64,000 nucleotides of DNA from Ammoniphilus oxalaticus (GTDB lineage: Bacteria > Bacillota > Bacilli > Aneurinibacillales > RAOX-1): assembly GCF_003609605.1 (NCBI RefSeq), contig NZ_MCHY01000009.1:613058-677057 (forward strand). The letters are read 5' to 3'. Below are positions 52,966 through 62,589 of this stretch, in pieces. The stretch's first letter is position 1; each line of letters starts with the position of its first letter. The notes below the pieces were generated by a model. It did not search any database. It saw only the letters and a list, made by a program, of their open reading frames with translations, and was not told where the DNA came from. The translations under genes and the position numbers were made by a program.

Positions 52966-54081
52966 ATGGACAAGAAAAAGAGGGTTCTGCATGTGGTCAG
53001 CGCCATGAATCGCGGCGGCGCGGAAACATTGTTAATGAACGTCTATAGAAATATAGATCGAGATCGAATCCAATTCGACTTTGTTTCCCATCGATCTGTT
53101 GAGGGTGATTTCGATCGTGAGATTTGTCAGTTGGGTGGGAAGATTTACAGAGTTAAAAGCTTAGGGCAGTCGGGGTTATTTTCATACATCTCTGCATTAA
53201 GGGGAATCATGGTTTCCGAAGAATATGCAGCGGTCCATGCCCATACTGACTATCAAGCAGGATTTCCACTGCTGGCGGCAAAGAGGGCTGGTATAAAGAG
53301 AAGAATTTGTCATTCACATAGCAACCATTTTCCGAAAGGGAATCGGTTGAAGGAAAGGGCTCTGCTGAAAGTGTTGCAAATGGTTATCACGCGGGCGGCG
53401 ACGGACTACTGCGCATGTAGTCAGGAGGCGGCCCAATTTTTATATGGGAACAGGCAAGGTGTACATCTGCTAAAGAACGGGATTGATATCGATTCTTTTC
53501 TTGGGGAGATGGAACCTCCGCAAGCCAGAAGTGTGAGACAGGAACTGGGGATTCCGACAAATGCAAAACTGATCGGTCATATTGGTCATTTTTCACCTTC
53601 AAAAAACCATTCGTTTATGTTGAGGCTATTAAAAGAACTCGTTACGGAACGAAGCGATATATTCCTAATCCTAGTTGGGGGTGGTCCCTTACGGGAAGAA
53701 ATAGAGGGTGAAGCTAGGAGACTTGGCGTTGATGACCATGTCCGTTTCCTTGGTGTTCGCTCAGACGCGCCTCGATTAATGAAAGCTTTTGACGTCTTTT
53801 TGTTCCCTTCGATTTATGAGGGTTTCGGCATTGTCGCAATCGAAGCGCAAAGCGCGGGCACGCCGTGTATTATAGCGGACAGTGTGCCGAAGAGCGTAGA
53901 CATGGGGCTCGGACTCGTGTCATTCGTTTCCTTACAGGACAGTCTAGCAGAGTGGACCAAACAGATTCATAAAGCATTTTTAACAGAGCAGATATCAAAC
54001 GAGGCGATTGTGAGTAAAATCTCGTCGGCGGGTTTTGATATCAAACAAAATGTTTCGGAATGGTTGGGGTTATACGGATGA
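52966..54081 (+). CDS. GT4 glycosyltransferase, EpsF-like paralogue
   Basis: 371 aa. RVLHVVSAMNRGGAETLLMNVYRNIDRDRIQFDFVSH matches the gene at 49881, as do HSHSNHF and the donor site SIYEGFGIVAIEAQSAGTP. A later duplication of epsF is likely. It ends in GGATGA, sharing bases with the next start. Confidence 0.92.
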   Translation: MDKKKRVLHVVSAMNRGGAETLLMNVYRNIDRDRIQFDFVSHRSVEGDFDREICQLGGKIYRVKSLGQSGLFSYISALRGIMVSEEYAAVHAHTDYQAGFPLLAAKRAGIKRRICHSHSNHFPKGNRLKERALLKVLQMVITRAATDYCACSQEAAQFLYGNRQGVHLLKNGIDIDSFLGEMEPPQARSVRQELGIPTNAKLIGHIGHFSPSKNHSFMLRLLKELVTERSDIFLILVGGGPLREEIEGEARRLGVDDHVRFLGVRSDAPRLMKAFDVFLFPSIYEGFGIVAIEAQSAGTPCIIADSVPKSVDMGLGLVSFVSLQDSLAEWTKQIHKAFLTEQISNEAIVSKISSAGFDIKQNVSEWLGLYG

Positions 54082-55313
54082 AAAAGAAAAAAATATTAAT
54101 CAGCTCTTTTGATTTAGCAATCGGCGGAGTCGAACGGAGTCTGATCGGATTGCTCAATCAATTGGATTATAGTCGATTCGATGTCGATCTTCTGTTATTT
54201 AGACATGAGGGGGAATTTATGCCTTTATTGCCGAGCGGCCCCAACTTACTAGCGGAAATCCCCCAATACGCAACTTTCAGACAATCGATAAAAGAAATCG
54301 TAAAAAGTGGACACGCTTCGATTGGACTCTCCCGATTGATCGCTCGGTACGTAGGAACGGTCCAAGGTAAGTTAACCCGAAGCGCGGAACCAGGGTATCG
54401 GGTGATCCAGTATGGATGGAAATATTCCCTGCCGTTTCTTCCCGAAATGAAAGAAGAATACGATGTTGCCATCAGCTTTCTTTGGCCCCATTACTTTATT
54501 GGAGATAAAGTGCGAGCGAAGCAAAAGTTGGGATGGGTTCACACAGATTATTCTAACATTCAAATCAATCAAGCGTTGGAGCAACAAATGTGGGAGCAAC
54601 TGGATCAAGTTGTCGCTGTATCCGAGGAGTGCCGTCAATCGTTTCTAAAAGTAATGCCATCCTTGCGCGCCAAAACAATGGTGATCGAAAATATTATTTC
54701 TCCCGCATTTGTTCGTGAACAAGCCTTGGCCGAGGTTGCGGAAGGGATGTCGCAGATCGCTGGACGAGTAAAATTGCTTACTGTCGGTAGACTGTCTTTC
54801 GCCAAAGGAATTGACCAAGCGGCGTACGCTTGTCGGAAGCTAGTCGATCAAGGAATCGACGTCGAATGGACGATCGTCGGCTATGGCCCTTTGCAAGCTG
54901 AGATTGAGGAAATTATCGAAAATTTGAACCTGCGTGATCATTTTAAACTGGTCGGAAAAAAGACGAATCCATATCCTTATATGCGGGCATGCGATATTTA
55001 TGTGCAGCCTTCGCGTTATGAAGGGAAAGCGGTGACGGTGCGTGAGGCCCAGATTTTAGGAAAACCCGTCTTGATTACGCATTTTCCTACAGCGCCTAGC
55101 CAAGTTCAAGACGGACTAGATGGTCTGATTACACCGATGGGAGTCGATGGAATCGTAGTCGGAGTAAAAAAGTTACTAGAGGATAACGATTTGCGAAAGA
55201 AGCTTGCCGCAAATGCGCAAAGACGTGATTATAGCAATAATGACCAGGTTGAAAAATTATATTCATTAATAGAGTCGAATGAAGGGAAAATAAGTAAGGC
55301 GGCGGATAGATGA
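54078..55313 (+). CDS. GT4 glycosyltransferase (GGVE family, copy 1)
   Basis: 411 aa from ATG 54078. Begins MKKKKILISSFDLAIGGVERSLIGLLNQ, with GWVHTDY, VSEECRQSFL, GRLSFAKGIDQA and the donor site SRYEGKAVTVREAQILGKP. It is one of four related proteins (with those at 60083, 61294 and 62590) that share I-G-G/V-G-G-x-E-K/R-S-L and the approximately 400-aa length. Overlaps its neighbours by 4 bp on both sides. Confidence 0.9.
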   Translation: MKKKKILISSFDLAIGGVERSLIGLLNQLDYSRFDVDLLLFRHEGEFMPLLPSGPNLLAEIPQYATFRQSIKEIVKSGHASIGLSRLIARYVGTVQGKLTRSAEPGYRVIQYGWKYSLPFLPEMKEEYDVAISFLWPHYFIGDKVRAKQKLGWVHTDYSNIQINQALEQQMWEQLDQVVAVSEECRQSFLKVMPSLRAKTMVIENIISPAFVREQALAEVAEGMSQIAGRVKLLTVGRLSFAKGIDQAAYACRKLVDQGIDVEWTIVGYGPLQAEIEEIIENLNLRDHFKLVGKKTNPYPYMRACDIYVQPSRYEGKAVTVREAQILGKPVLITHFPTAPSQVQDGLDGLITPMGVDGIVVGVKKLLEDNDLRKKLAANAQRRDYSNNDQVEKLYSLIESNEGKISKAADR

Positions 55314-56338
55314 TACCCAAAGTTAGCTTAGTTGTTCCTATTTACAAGGTTGAACAATACCTTGCCCAGTGTGTCGAAAGCATCCTCAGGCAGACCTATC
55401 CGAATTTAGAGATCATCTTAGTCAATGATGGATCTCCGGATAATTGCGGACACATAGCTGATCGCTATGCCGCGTTGGATCCGCGGGTTTACGTCATCCA
55501 TAAGGAAAATGGCGGACTATCTGATGCGCGTAATGTCGGTATGCAACGGGTGACTGGCGATTATGTGCTATTTGTCGACAGTGATGATTGGCTGGATGAA
55601 AAAATGGTAGAGGAAATGGTGAATAAAAGTTTGAGCTATGAAGCCGATGTCGTTCAATCGGCTTTTTATTATGCCTACGATGATCATCTCCTTTACGACA
55701 ATCGGTATTTCTCGCGTGAAGATGAGCCGCTCGTCTTAGATCGACAGCGTCTGATGAAGGAATTAGTGATCAATGAAAAGGTCAAAAACTTTGCTTGGGG
55801 CAAGCTTTTCAAGACGAATCTGGCGCGCGATATTCCATTTAAAAAAGGCGTTTTATTTGAAGACGTGTTTTGGGCGCATCAAGTCATGCACCGCGCGCAA
55901 ACGTATGTCATTTTGCATCAACCGATGTTCTATTATCGTCAACGCAAGGACAGTATCGTGGCGACCTACACACCGCGCAATTTAGATTATTTACGGGGAT
56001 TGAAGGAGCGGCACTCATTTATAGCTTCACATTATCAAGAACTATCGGCCCAGTCGTACAAAAACATCTTAAATGCCAGTTTGATCCACTACAACTTGCT
56101 GTTTTTGAATAAAGAGCAAGACAAGGGCGGCGCATTAAGACGGGAGATACAAAACTATGTTAAAAACCATCATCAACAATTAAAGAAAGCCGCCAAAAAT
56201 GACAATGGACTAAGTCGGCAGCTAACATGGTTTGTCATCCACCCCAACCTTTATCTCGTGTATAACGTAGTGATCAAGGGTTTGAAGAAATTGAAAGTTA
56301 TTTCGCAACCGAGCGGATTAGAACGGATTAATTTGTAA
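55310..56338 (+). CDS. GT2 glycosyltransferase (EpsJ/EpsH type)
   Basis: 342 aa, ATG shared with the upstream stop (ATGA). GT-A signature: SLVVPIYKVEQYLAQCVESILRQTYPNLEIILVNDGSPDNCG, GGLSDARNVGM and VLFVDSDDWLDEKM; C-terminal KNFAWGKLFKTNLARDIPF and ...GVLFEDVFW are typical of EpsJ-like enzymes. Adds a sugar in repeat-unit assembly. Confidence 0.92.
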   Translation: MIPKVSLVVPIYKVEQYLAQCVESILRQTYPNLEIILVNDGSPDNCGHIADRYAALDPRVYVIHKENGGLSDARNVGMQRVTGDYVLFVDSDDWLDEKMVEEMVNKSLSYEADVVQSAFYYAYDDHLLYDNRYFSREDEPLVLDRQRLMKELVINEKVKNFAWGKLFKTNLARDIPFKKGVLFEDVFWAHQVMHRAQTYVILHQPMFYYRQRKDSIVATYTPRNLDYLRGLKERHSFIASHYQELSAQSYKNILNASLIHYNLLFLNKEQDKGGALRREIQNYVKNHHQQLKKAAKNDNGLSRQLTWFVIHPNLYLVYNVVIKGLKKLKVISQPSGLERINL

Positions 56339-56351
56339 ATGAGGAAATAGA

Positions 56352-57539
56352 ATGAATCGATTCTTGGAAAAAGTAAAGAAAACCATATGGTTTATTCTCA
56401 TTCGTCTCTTTAACTGCTTTCCGATTAAAGAAAATAAGATCTTTTTAACGAGCTACTATGGCAGTCAGTATGGAGACAACCCCAAATACATTACGGAATA
56501 TATCTTAGAACATGCTCCGAAAAATAAGTTTGATCTTGTCTGGGGGTTTACGGATCCAGAAGCTCGAGAGGGTATCCCCGGAATCCGAAAGGTCAAGAGA
56601 ATGTCGATTGGCTATTTTTACGAGTTATGCACTGCGAAAGTTGTTATTACAAATTATCGAACGACTGAATTTTTTGTGAAAAGAAAGAATCAATATTATA
56701 TCCAAACATGGCACAGTTCTTTGCGATTGAAACAGATCGAAAAGGATGCGGAAGCGTCTTTACCTGAGGGCTATCTTCGTATGGCGAAACAAGATTCGAA
56801 AAAATGCGATCTTCTATTGTCCGGAAGCGCTTTTAGCACCGACATTTTTGAAAGATCCTTTTGGTATAGCGGAGAAATCTTTGAGCATGGAACTCCGCGC
56901 AATGATTTTCTTTTTCGGAACAACACAGAGAAAAGAAGGGATGTTTTGAAACAATTAAACATTCCGAGCGATAGCAAAGTTGTATTGTATGCTCCGACGT
57001 TTAGAAAAAATAAGGGTTTAGAGGTGTATGACCTACAATATCAAAACATCTTAGATAGATTAAAACATCGATTTGGCGGCGACTGGATCTGCTTGGTGAG
57101 GTTGCATCCGCATCTACTAGCTCAATCTAGCCAACTGCAATTTGCTTCAAACGTTTTAGATGTGACTGCTTACGATGATATTCAGGAATTGCTTAGTGTT
57201 TCGGATATTTTGATTTCCGATTACTCTTCGCTCATGTTCGATTTCTCGATTACGAATCGCCCTTGTTTTCTCTATGTTCCCGATTTGGAAGAATATATCC
57301 AAACCGATCGCAATCTCTATTTCGATTTGAATGAATTGCCTTTTATTAGTGTGATGAACAACGAGGAACTAGTCGCTGAAATAGACAATTTTGATCCTGA
57401 TCAATACACGCAAGACCTGCAAGTGTTCTTGCAGCGGATTGGGACTTTTGAAAACGGAGATGCTTGTGAGCATTTATTGAGTCGCATTCATCGGGTGTGC
57501 TTTAAAGAAAAGGGGAGATATGAAGATGAAGCCGTATAA
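56352..57539 (+). CDS. CDP-glycerol glycerophosphotransferase family protein
   Basis: 395 aa of the TagB/TagF type: YIQTWHSSLRLKQIEKDA (H-x-S), VLYAPTFRKNK, LVRLHPHL and SDILISDYSSLMFDFSI (S-D-Y-S-S). It transfers glycerol phosphate from CDP-glycerol to a lipid- or sugar-linked acceptor. With the tagD-like gene just behind it, it implies that the polymer or a linked teichoic-acid-like chain carries glycerol phosphate, not found in the standard B. subtilis eps operon. Its 3' end overlaps tagD. Confidence 0.9.
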   Translation: MNRFLEKVKKTIWFILIRLFNCFPIKENKIFLTSYYGSQYGDNPKYITEYILEHAPKNKFDLVWGFTDPEAREGIPGIRKVKRMSIGYFYELCTAKVVITNYRTTEFFVKRKNQYYIQTWHSSLRLKQIEKDAEASLPEGYLRMAKQDSKKCDLLLSGSAFSTDIFERSFWYSGEIFEHGTPRNDFLFRNNTEKRRDVLKQLNIPSDSKVVLYAPTFRKNKGLEVYDLQYQNILDRLKHRFGGDWICLVRLHPHLLAQSSQLQFASNVLDVTAYDDIQELLSVSDILISDYSSLMFDFSITNRPCFLYVPDLEEYIQTDRNLYFDLNELPFISVMNNEELVAEIDNFDPDQYTQDLQVFLQRIGTFENGDACEHLLSRIHRVCFKEKGRYEDEAV

Positions 57540-57957
57540 AATAGGATATACAACCGGGGTATTTGATCTTTTCCATGTTGGGCATCTTAACATCTTAAAA
57601 AGGGCTAAGGAACAATGCGATTATTTGATTGTAGGGGTAAGTACAGACGAGTTAGTGATGGAGTATAAAAGTAAGAAGCCCGTCATTCCCCAGCAAGAAC
57701 GCGTGGAAATCGTGAACTCGATTAAATATGTTGATCTAGTTGTCCATCAAACCAATCGGAATAAGTTTTTTGCTTGGGAAGAATTAAAATTTGACGTTCT
57801 CTTCGTGGGGGATGATTGGAAAGGAGACAGCCTGTTCGTGGAAATGGAGAAGAAGTTCAATCATGTAGGGGTGGAGATCATCTATTTCCCATATACCAGC
57901 GGCGTTTCCTCCACTGGACTTAAGGAGAAAATTAGATACAAAAAATCGGTTGTGTGA
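57526..57957 (+). CDS. tagD: Glycerol-3-phosphate cytidylyltransferase
   Basis: 143 aa from ATG 57526 (GGGGAG 9 nt upstream; ATG 57520 is too close). HxGH motif in TTGVFDLFHVGHLNILKRAKEQC, and TSGVSSTGLKEKIR replaces RTxGISTT. It makes CDP-glycerol from glycerol 3-phosphate and CTP for the preceding transferase. Length 143 compared with 129 for B. subtilis TagD. Confidence 0.93.
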   Translation: MKPYKIGYTTGVFDLFHVGHLNILKRAKEQCDYLIVGVSTDELVMEYKSKKPVIPQQERVEIVNSIKYVDLVVHQTNRNKFFAWEELKFDVLFVGDDWKGDSLFVEMEKKFNHVGVEIIYFPYTSGVSSTGLKEKIRYKKSVV

Positions 57958-57959
57958 AG

Positions 57960-58946
57960 ATGATCAGGCCAGCCATTAGTATTATTGTCCCTGTTTATAA
58001 TGATGAGCTCCACTTAAGGGCTTGCGTTGATAGTCTTTTAACTCAATCTTTTACCGACTTTGAAATCATACTCGTCAATGATGGATCGACAGACGGAAGC
58101 GGTAAAATTTGTGATGATTTTGCCGTGAAAGATGCTAGAGTGCGAGTGATTCACAAGCATAATGGGGGAGTAAGTTCAGCAAGAAATATAGGGGTGGCAG
58201 CGGCTAGGGGAGAATACATCGGATTTGTAGACGGGGATGACCGAATTGAGACAAATATGTATGTTGAACTCCATACTTTGTGCGTGGAGACCGATAGCGA
58301 TATCGCCATCTGCAGGTTGGGTAGGGAGATTAATGGTGAATTAATGAATAATGATCCGAGACCATTTGTGAAAGAATTAGATCACAATGAAGCGATTGCG
58401 CGGCTATTTGAAGGTGTTTTGTATAGGTTTTCGCTGTGTAATAAACTGTTCAAAAAGACGTGTTTTGAAGGGGTGTCCTTTCCTGAAGGGAGGATTCACG
58501 AGGATCTGTCTTCAACCTATAGGCTATTCGCTAATGCAAATAAAGCTATATATTCTAATTTTATCGGATATATTTACGTGAAAAGGGAAAACAGCATTTT
58601 AACATCAACATATAGCGAAAAAAGATTGGATGCCTTTTTAGGATGGGATGAAATATTAACATTTATGAATGATAGATACAAACATCTAACCCATACGGTC
58701 ATAACTTGTTTTTTATATTGGTGCATAGATAATGTTTTTTATATATTAAAGCAGGTAGAGAATAGGAGGGACCGCAATCAATATTTGGGTGTCATTCAAC
58801 AATGTGTTAAAAAGCATTATAAAGAGATCATGAGCAGTAAAATTTCAATGAAACATAGAATGATTATCACCCTGTTGAATTACAATGTGCGGTTACTGAC
58901 TATTAGCTATTCGTTGAGGGGAGCGATATTCGATACATCGAGCTAA
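57960..58946 (+). CDS. GT2 glycosyltransferase
   Basis: About 328 aa from ATG 57960 (GTG 57954 is possible; neither has a strong ribosome-binding site). SIIVPVYNDELHLRACVDSLLTQSFTDFEIILVNDGSTDGSG, GGVSSARNIGV and IGFVDGDDRIETNMY are GT-A signatures; SLCNKLFKKTCFEGVSFPEGRIHEDLSSTY matches EpsJ/EpsH-like enzymes. It overlaps or abuts tagD, so translational coupling is likely. Confidence 0.88.
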   Translation: MIRPAISIIVPVYNDELHLRACVDSLLTQSFTDFEIILVNDGSTDGSGKICDDFAVKDARVRVIHKHNGGVSSARNIGVAAARGEYIGFVDGDDRIETNMYVELHTLCVETDSDIAICRLGREINGELMNNDPRPFVKELDHNEAIARLFEGVLYRFSLCNKLFKKTCFEGVSFPEGRIHEDLSSTYRLFANANKAIYSNFIGYIYVKRENSILTSTYSEKRLDAFLGWDEILTFMNDRYKHLTHTVITCFLYWCIDNVFYILKQVENRRDRNQYLGVIQQCVKKHYKEIMSSKISMKHRMIITLLNYNVRLLTISYSLRGAIFDTSS

Positions 58947-58971
58947 GTCGATTGGCAAGCAAAGGAGAGTT

Positions 58972-60054
58972 TTGATTTCAGCTTATTTCGCAAGGAATCT
59001 TGGCGATGATTTGTTTTTAAAAATACTTTTTGATCGCTACCCGCATATTCAATGGGAGCTGTTGACGGCCAATAGAAACTACAACGACATATTTAAATCG
59101 TACCGTAATGTAAAAATTATTTACTCGTACAGAGACGTTAAGATTGGAAAGTCGCGTTTCAATTTATTTTATAAGATAAGCGAATTAATTAACGGTTTTA
59201 GAAAATATGATGCTCTTGTGATTATAGGCGGTTCAATATTTATGCAAAGTCCGGCTTGGAAGATGAAGTGGGAAGAAAGAAAATACTTGCTGGATAGATT
59301 TAAAAGAATGAATAAGAAAACATTCATACTGGGCGCAAATTTTGGGCCTTTTACCGATAATGTATTTCTTGAAAGGTATACAGAGTTATTCAGTGAATTT
59401 GATGATGTATGTTTTAGAGATCAGCACTCCTATCGTTTTTTTAAAGACCTTAAAAATGTACGAGTCGCTCCAGATGTCGTTTTTAATCTCGATACTGGTT
59501 TCCCGGAAACCAAAGAAAAGAATGTAGGATTTTCAATTATAGATATTAAGGAAAGAGAAGGATTGAAAGAAAGTTACAATCGTTATAACGACAAGATGGA
59601 ACAAATCATCAGACGGTATGCCGAGCAAGGTTATAACATAAAATTATTTTCCTTCTGTGAAAACGAAGGAGATTTAAGAGTCGCCAACCAATTGTCGAGG
59701 AAGCTTAAAGATGTTCATAATGGAAACAATATTCAAGTCGTAAATTACGAAGGCAAAATTAAGGAGTTTTTAGAAGTGTTTCATTCGTGCCAGATAATAA
59801 TTGGCGCTAGGTTTCATTCCATTATTTTGGCGGTGATATACGATCAAAGCGTATTTCCCATTATTTATAATGAAAAAACATTGAATGCGCTAAAAGACCT
59901 GAGCATGGAGCAAAACAGTATCCATCTTAAAGAGATTCACAACATGGATGTTATAGATATCGTCCAAATCGCCGCAGATAATAGAAATCAAGACCGACAT
60001 GTATTTAATGAAGCAAGTAGACAATTTGAGAAGTTAGATACGATTTTAAGATGA
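58972..60054 (+). CDS. Polysaccharide pyruvyl transferase family protein
   Basis: About 360 aa from TTG 58972, AAGGAGAG 2-3 nt upstream (tight spacing). SAYFARNLGDDLFLKIL (N-x-G-D), IIGGSIFMQ, ILGANFGPF, VCFRDQHSYRFFKDL, VAPDVVFNL and IIGARFHSIILAV are the PF04230 hallmarks. Such enzymes add pyruvate ketals to sugars (EpsO, CsaB). The N-terminus is a few residues shorter than in relatives. Negative charge on the polymer would be the effect. Confidence 0.87.
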   Translation: MISAYFARNLGDDLFLKILFDRYPHIQWELLTANRNYNDIFKSYRNVKIIYSYRDVKIGKSRFNLFYKISELINGFRKYDALVIIGGSIFMQSPAWKMKWEERKYLLDRFKRMNKKTFILGANFGPFTDNVFLERYTELFSEFDDVCFRDQHSYRFFKDLKNVRVAPDVVFNLDTGFPETKEKNVGFSIIDIKEREGLKESYNRYNDKMEQIIRRYAEQGYNIKLFSFCENEGDLRVANQLSRKLKDVHNGNNIQVVNYEGKIKEFLEVFHSCQIIIGARFHSIILAVIYDQSVFPIIYNEKTLNALKDLSMEQNSIHLKEIHNMDVIDIVQIAADNRNQDRHVFNEASRQFEKLDTILR

Positions 60055-60082
60055 TAATATAAAATTGGGTGATCTATTAATC

Positions 60083-61273
60083 ATGAAAAAGAACCTTCTA
60101 TTTGTGATAGATTCATTGGACTGCGCTGGCGCGGAAAAGAGTCTAGTCACATTATTGTCGCTTATTGATTATTCGGAGTATTCCGTTGATCTTAGGCTTT
60201 TTGCCCATGGCTATTTACTCGAGGAACTAGTTCCTCAAGAGGTTAATATTTTAAAGCCATTGGACTATACGCAATACGCAAATTTAAGCTTGGTAGAAGC
60301 CTTGGGAAATTCACTGAAAAAATTTAATTTTAGCATGCTCTACTCAAGGATAAACTACTCCTCAAAAATTAGGAGAGGGAAATATAGCAATCCGCAAAAA
60401 GCAAGGATCTTCTGGCAGGCTGTGGGGCATAACATTGAAAACAATCCAAAGGAATATGACATAGCGATCGCTTATGCTCAAGGGGTTCCAACTTTTTACG
60501 TGGCGGAAAAGGTGAAAGCTAAGAAAAAGTTTGCTTGGGTTAACGTCAGCTACAGATTAAAAGATGAAGATAAAATCTTCCAAAGAAAGTTTTATGATGA
60601 ATTTAATGGAATTGTAGCCGTATCGGAATCAACAAAAGAGATTTTAACAGAAACATTTCCGTATTACTCGGATAAAATAGACGTTATTTATGATATTAAC
60701 AATCCCGAGTTTATAGCTAATATGGCCAAGTTAGGAAACGGTTATGATGATGGCTTCGATGGATTGAAGATATTAACGATTGGTCGATTTAACTATCAAA
60801 AAGGATATGATATTGCTCTTGAAGCGTGTAAAAAGCTGAAGGAACAAGGTATCCAATTTAGATGGTATGTGTTGGGTAAAGGCCCTATGGAAGAAGAAAT
60901 AAAAGCAAGTATTGAAGAAAAAGGCCTATCTGATCATTTTATATTGCTTGGGATCAAGTCGAATCCTTATCCATATATAGTGAATTCGGACATCTATGTC
61001 CAGACATCTCGATTTGAAGGATTCGGATTAGCGATAGCGGAAGCGCGCATGCTGAATGTGCCGATTGTGACGACAAGATTTGACGCCGTTTACAGTCAAA
61101 TGGTAGAGGGGAAAAATGGTCTGGTTGTCGATATGAACGCCGATGCGGTTTGCGCCGGGATTGAAAAGCTGATTGAGAATCAGCAGCTAAGAGAGCAAAT
61201 TATAGAATATCTAAAGGTTGAAAAAAAGGGAAACGTCGAGGAAATAGAAAAGTTTCATCAGTTAATAAGCTAA
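60083..61273 (+). CDS. GT4 glycosyltransferase (GG-x-E family, copy 2)
   Basis: About 396 aa from ATG 60083; an in-frame TTG at 60065 lacks a ribosome-binding site. MKKNLLFVIDSLDCAGAEKSLVTLLSLIDY at the start, FAWVNVSYRLKDED, GRFNYQKGYDIALEACKKL and SRFEGFGLAIAEARMLNVP as donor site. Related to the genes at 54078, 61294 and 62590; base composition is more AT-rich than the first half of the operon. Confidence 0.88.
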   Translation: MKKNLLFVIDSLDCAGAEKSLVTLLSLIDYSEYSVDLRLFAHGYLLEELVPQEVNILKPLDYTQYANLSLVEALGNSLKKFNFSMLYSRINYSSKIRRGKYSNPQKARIFWQAVGHNIENNPKEYDIAIAYAQGVPTFYVAEKVKAKKKFAWVNVSYRLKDEDKIFQRKFYDEFNGIVAVSESTKEILTETFPYYSDKIDVIYDINNPEFIANMAKLGNGYDDGFDGLKILTIGRFNYQKGYDIALEACKKLKEQGIQFRWYVLGKGPMEEEIKASIEEKGLSDHFILLGIKSNPYPYIVNSDIYVQTSRFEGFGLAIAEARMLNVPIVTTRFDAVYSQMVEGKNGLVVDMNADAVCAGIEKLIENQQLREQIIEYLKVEKKGNVEEIEKFHQLIS

Positions 61274-61293
61274 TGAATATGGAAGAGAGTCAA

Positions 61294-62493
61294 GTGAACA
61301 TGAAAAAGAAAGTATTATTCATGCTAATTAATATGAATGTGGGTGGGACGGAAAAGGCGTTATTAACGATGTTATCTGAGATTCCTAAGGATAAGTACGA
61401 TATTACATTGCTATTGTTAGAGGAGATTGGAGGCTTCATGGAATCTATTCCAGATGAAGTGGAAGTAATTCACCTTAAGAATTATGACAAAATGAAAACC
61501 CTGCTCAACGACCCGCCCAACGTTCAGGCGAAACGTTTTATGAAACAAGGACAATGGCTGAAAGCGGCCAATATTATAAAACACCGAATTTTAGCTAAGG
61601 TGTTTGGAGAAAGAAAATTATTTTTTCAATATGTATTAAGGGACCATCATCCATTAAAAGATACGTATGATGTAGCGATTGCTTATGCGGGACCGATGGA
61701 TTTCATTAGTTACTACATAGCGGAAGAGGTAACAGCTAAAAAGAAAGTTCAATGGATTCATTTTGATATCACGAAGATCGGATTTAATCGCAAATTTGCA
61801 TCCAAAACCTATCAAAGATTCGATAATATATTCGTTGTTTCAGATGAAGGGAAAGATAAATTAATCTCTTTTACGCCGAGGCTGAAAAATAAAATAGAGA
61901 GGTTCTCAAATATCCTTTCCCAAAAGTTAATTGTTCAATTAGCTGACGAGGGGAAGGGGTTTGAGGATGAATTTCAAGGGATTAGAATTCTAACAGTTGG
62001 ACGTTTAAGCAAGGAAAAAGGACAGGACCTAAGCATCCCTGTCTTAGCAAAGCTTAAGGCCGCGGGATATGAGGTTCGTTGGTACTGTGTTGGCGACGGC
62101 CAGGCCAAATCTGAATATCAAAGGTTGATCAAGCAATATAAAGTGGAAAATGACTATATTCTACTTGGCGCCGATCCGAATCCATATCCTTATATGAAAC
62201 AGTGTGACCTTTACGTACAATCATCCCGTCATGAAGGATATTGCATTACCCTTGCGGAAGCTAGGTGTTTCGATAATCCGATCATTACGACCCATTTTAC
62301 AGGAGCAAAAGAACAGATAACGCATGGAGAAACTGGTTTAATCGTTGAATTTGATCAAGAACAAATGTTTACTGCGATTAAACGTTTGTTAGATGATGCC
62401 TTATTGAGAAAGAAATTGAAGAAGAATCTAAGGAACGAAAAAGTAGACACAACGGTGGAGATGGAAAGATTTTATCACTTAGTTGACAATTAA
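61294..62493 (+). CDS. GT4 glycosyltransferase (GG-x-E family, copy 3)
   Basis: About 399 aa if started at GTG 61294, 4-5 nt after GGAAGAGAG; ATG 61273, which overlaps the previous stop, is possible too. MLINMNVGGTEKALLTMLSEIPKDKYDITLLLLEEIGGFMESIP, VQWIHFDIT, GRLSKEKGQDL and SSRHEGYCITLAEARCFDNPIITTHFTGAKEQI. It is very similar to the following gene, with a terminator-like hairpin between them, suggesting tandem duplication. Confidence 0.88.
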   Translation: MNMKKKVLFMLINMNVGGTEKALLTMLSEIPKDKYDITLLLLEEIGGFMESIPDEVEVIHLKNYDKMKTLLNDPPNVQAKRFMKQGQWLKAANIIKHRILAKVFGERKLFFQYVLRDHHPLKDTYDVAIAYAGPMDFISYYIAEEVTAKKKVQWIHFDITKIGFNRKFASKTYQRFDNIFVVSDEGKDKLISFTPRLKNKIERFSNILSQKLIVQLADEGKGFEDEFQGIRILTVGRLSKEKGQDLSIPVLAKLKAAGYEVRWYCVGDGQAKSEYQRLIKQYKVENDYILLGADPNPYPYMKQCDLYVQSSRHEGYCITLAEARCFDNPIITTHFTGAKEQITHGETGLIVEFDQEQMFTAIKRLLDDALLRKKLKKNLRNEKVDTTVEMERFYHLVDN

Positions 62494-62508
62494 CAAAAGT
62501 TTAAAAAG

Positions 62509-62560
62509 ACGCACCTTTTCATTGGACGTAAAGACAACCAAAGAAGAGGTGTGTTTTTTT
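62509..62560 (+). terminator. Terminator-like hairpin inside the eps operon
   Basis: ACGCACCTTTTC (62509-62520) pairs with GAAGAGGTGTGT (62543-62554; G-U pairs and one mismatch), followed by TTTTTTAT. No promoter is evident after it, so the downstream genes need read-through. Confidence 0.7.
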
Positions 62561-62589
62561 ATAGGGGATATGGATAGGAGGGATAAGGA

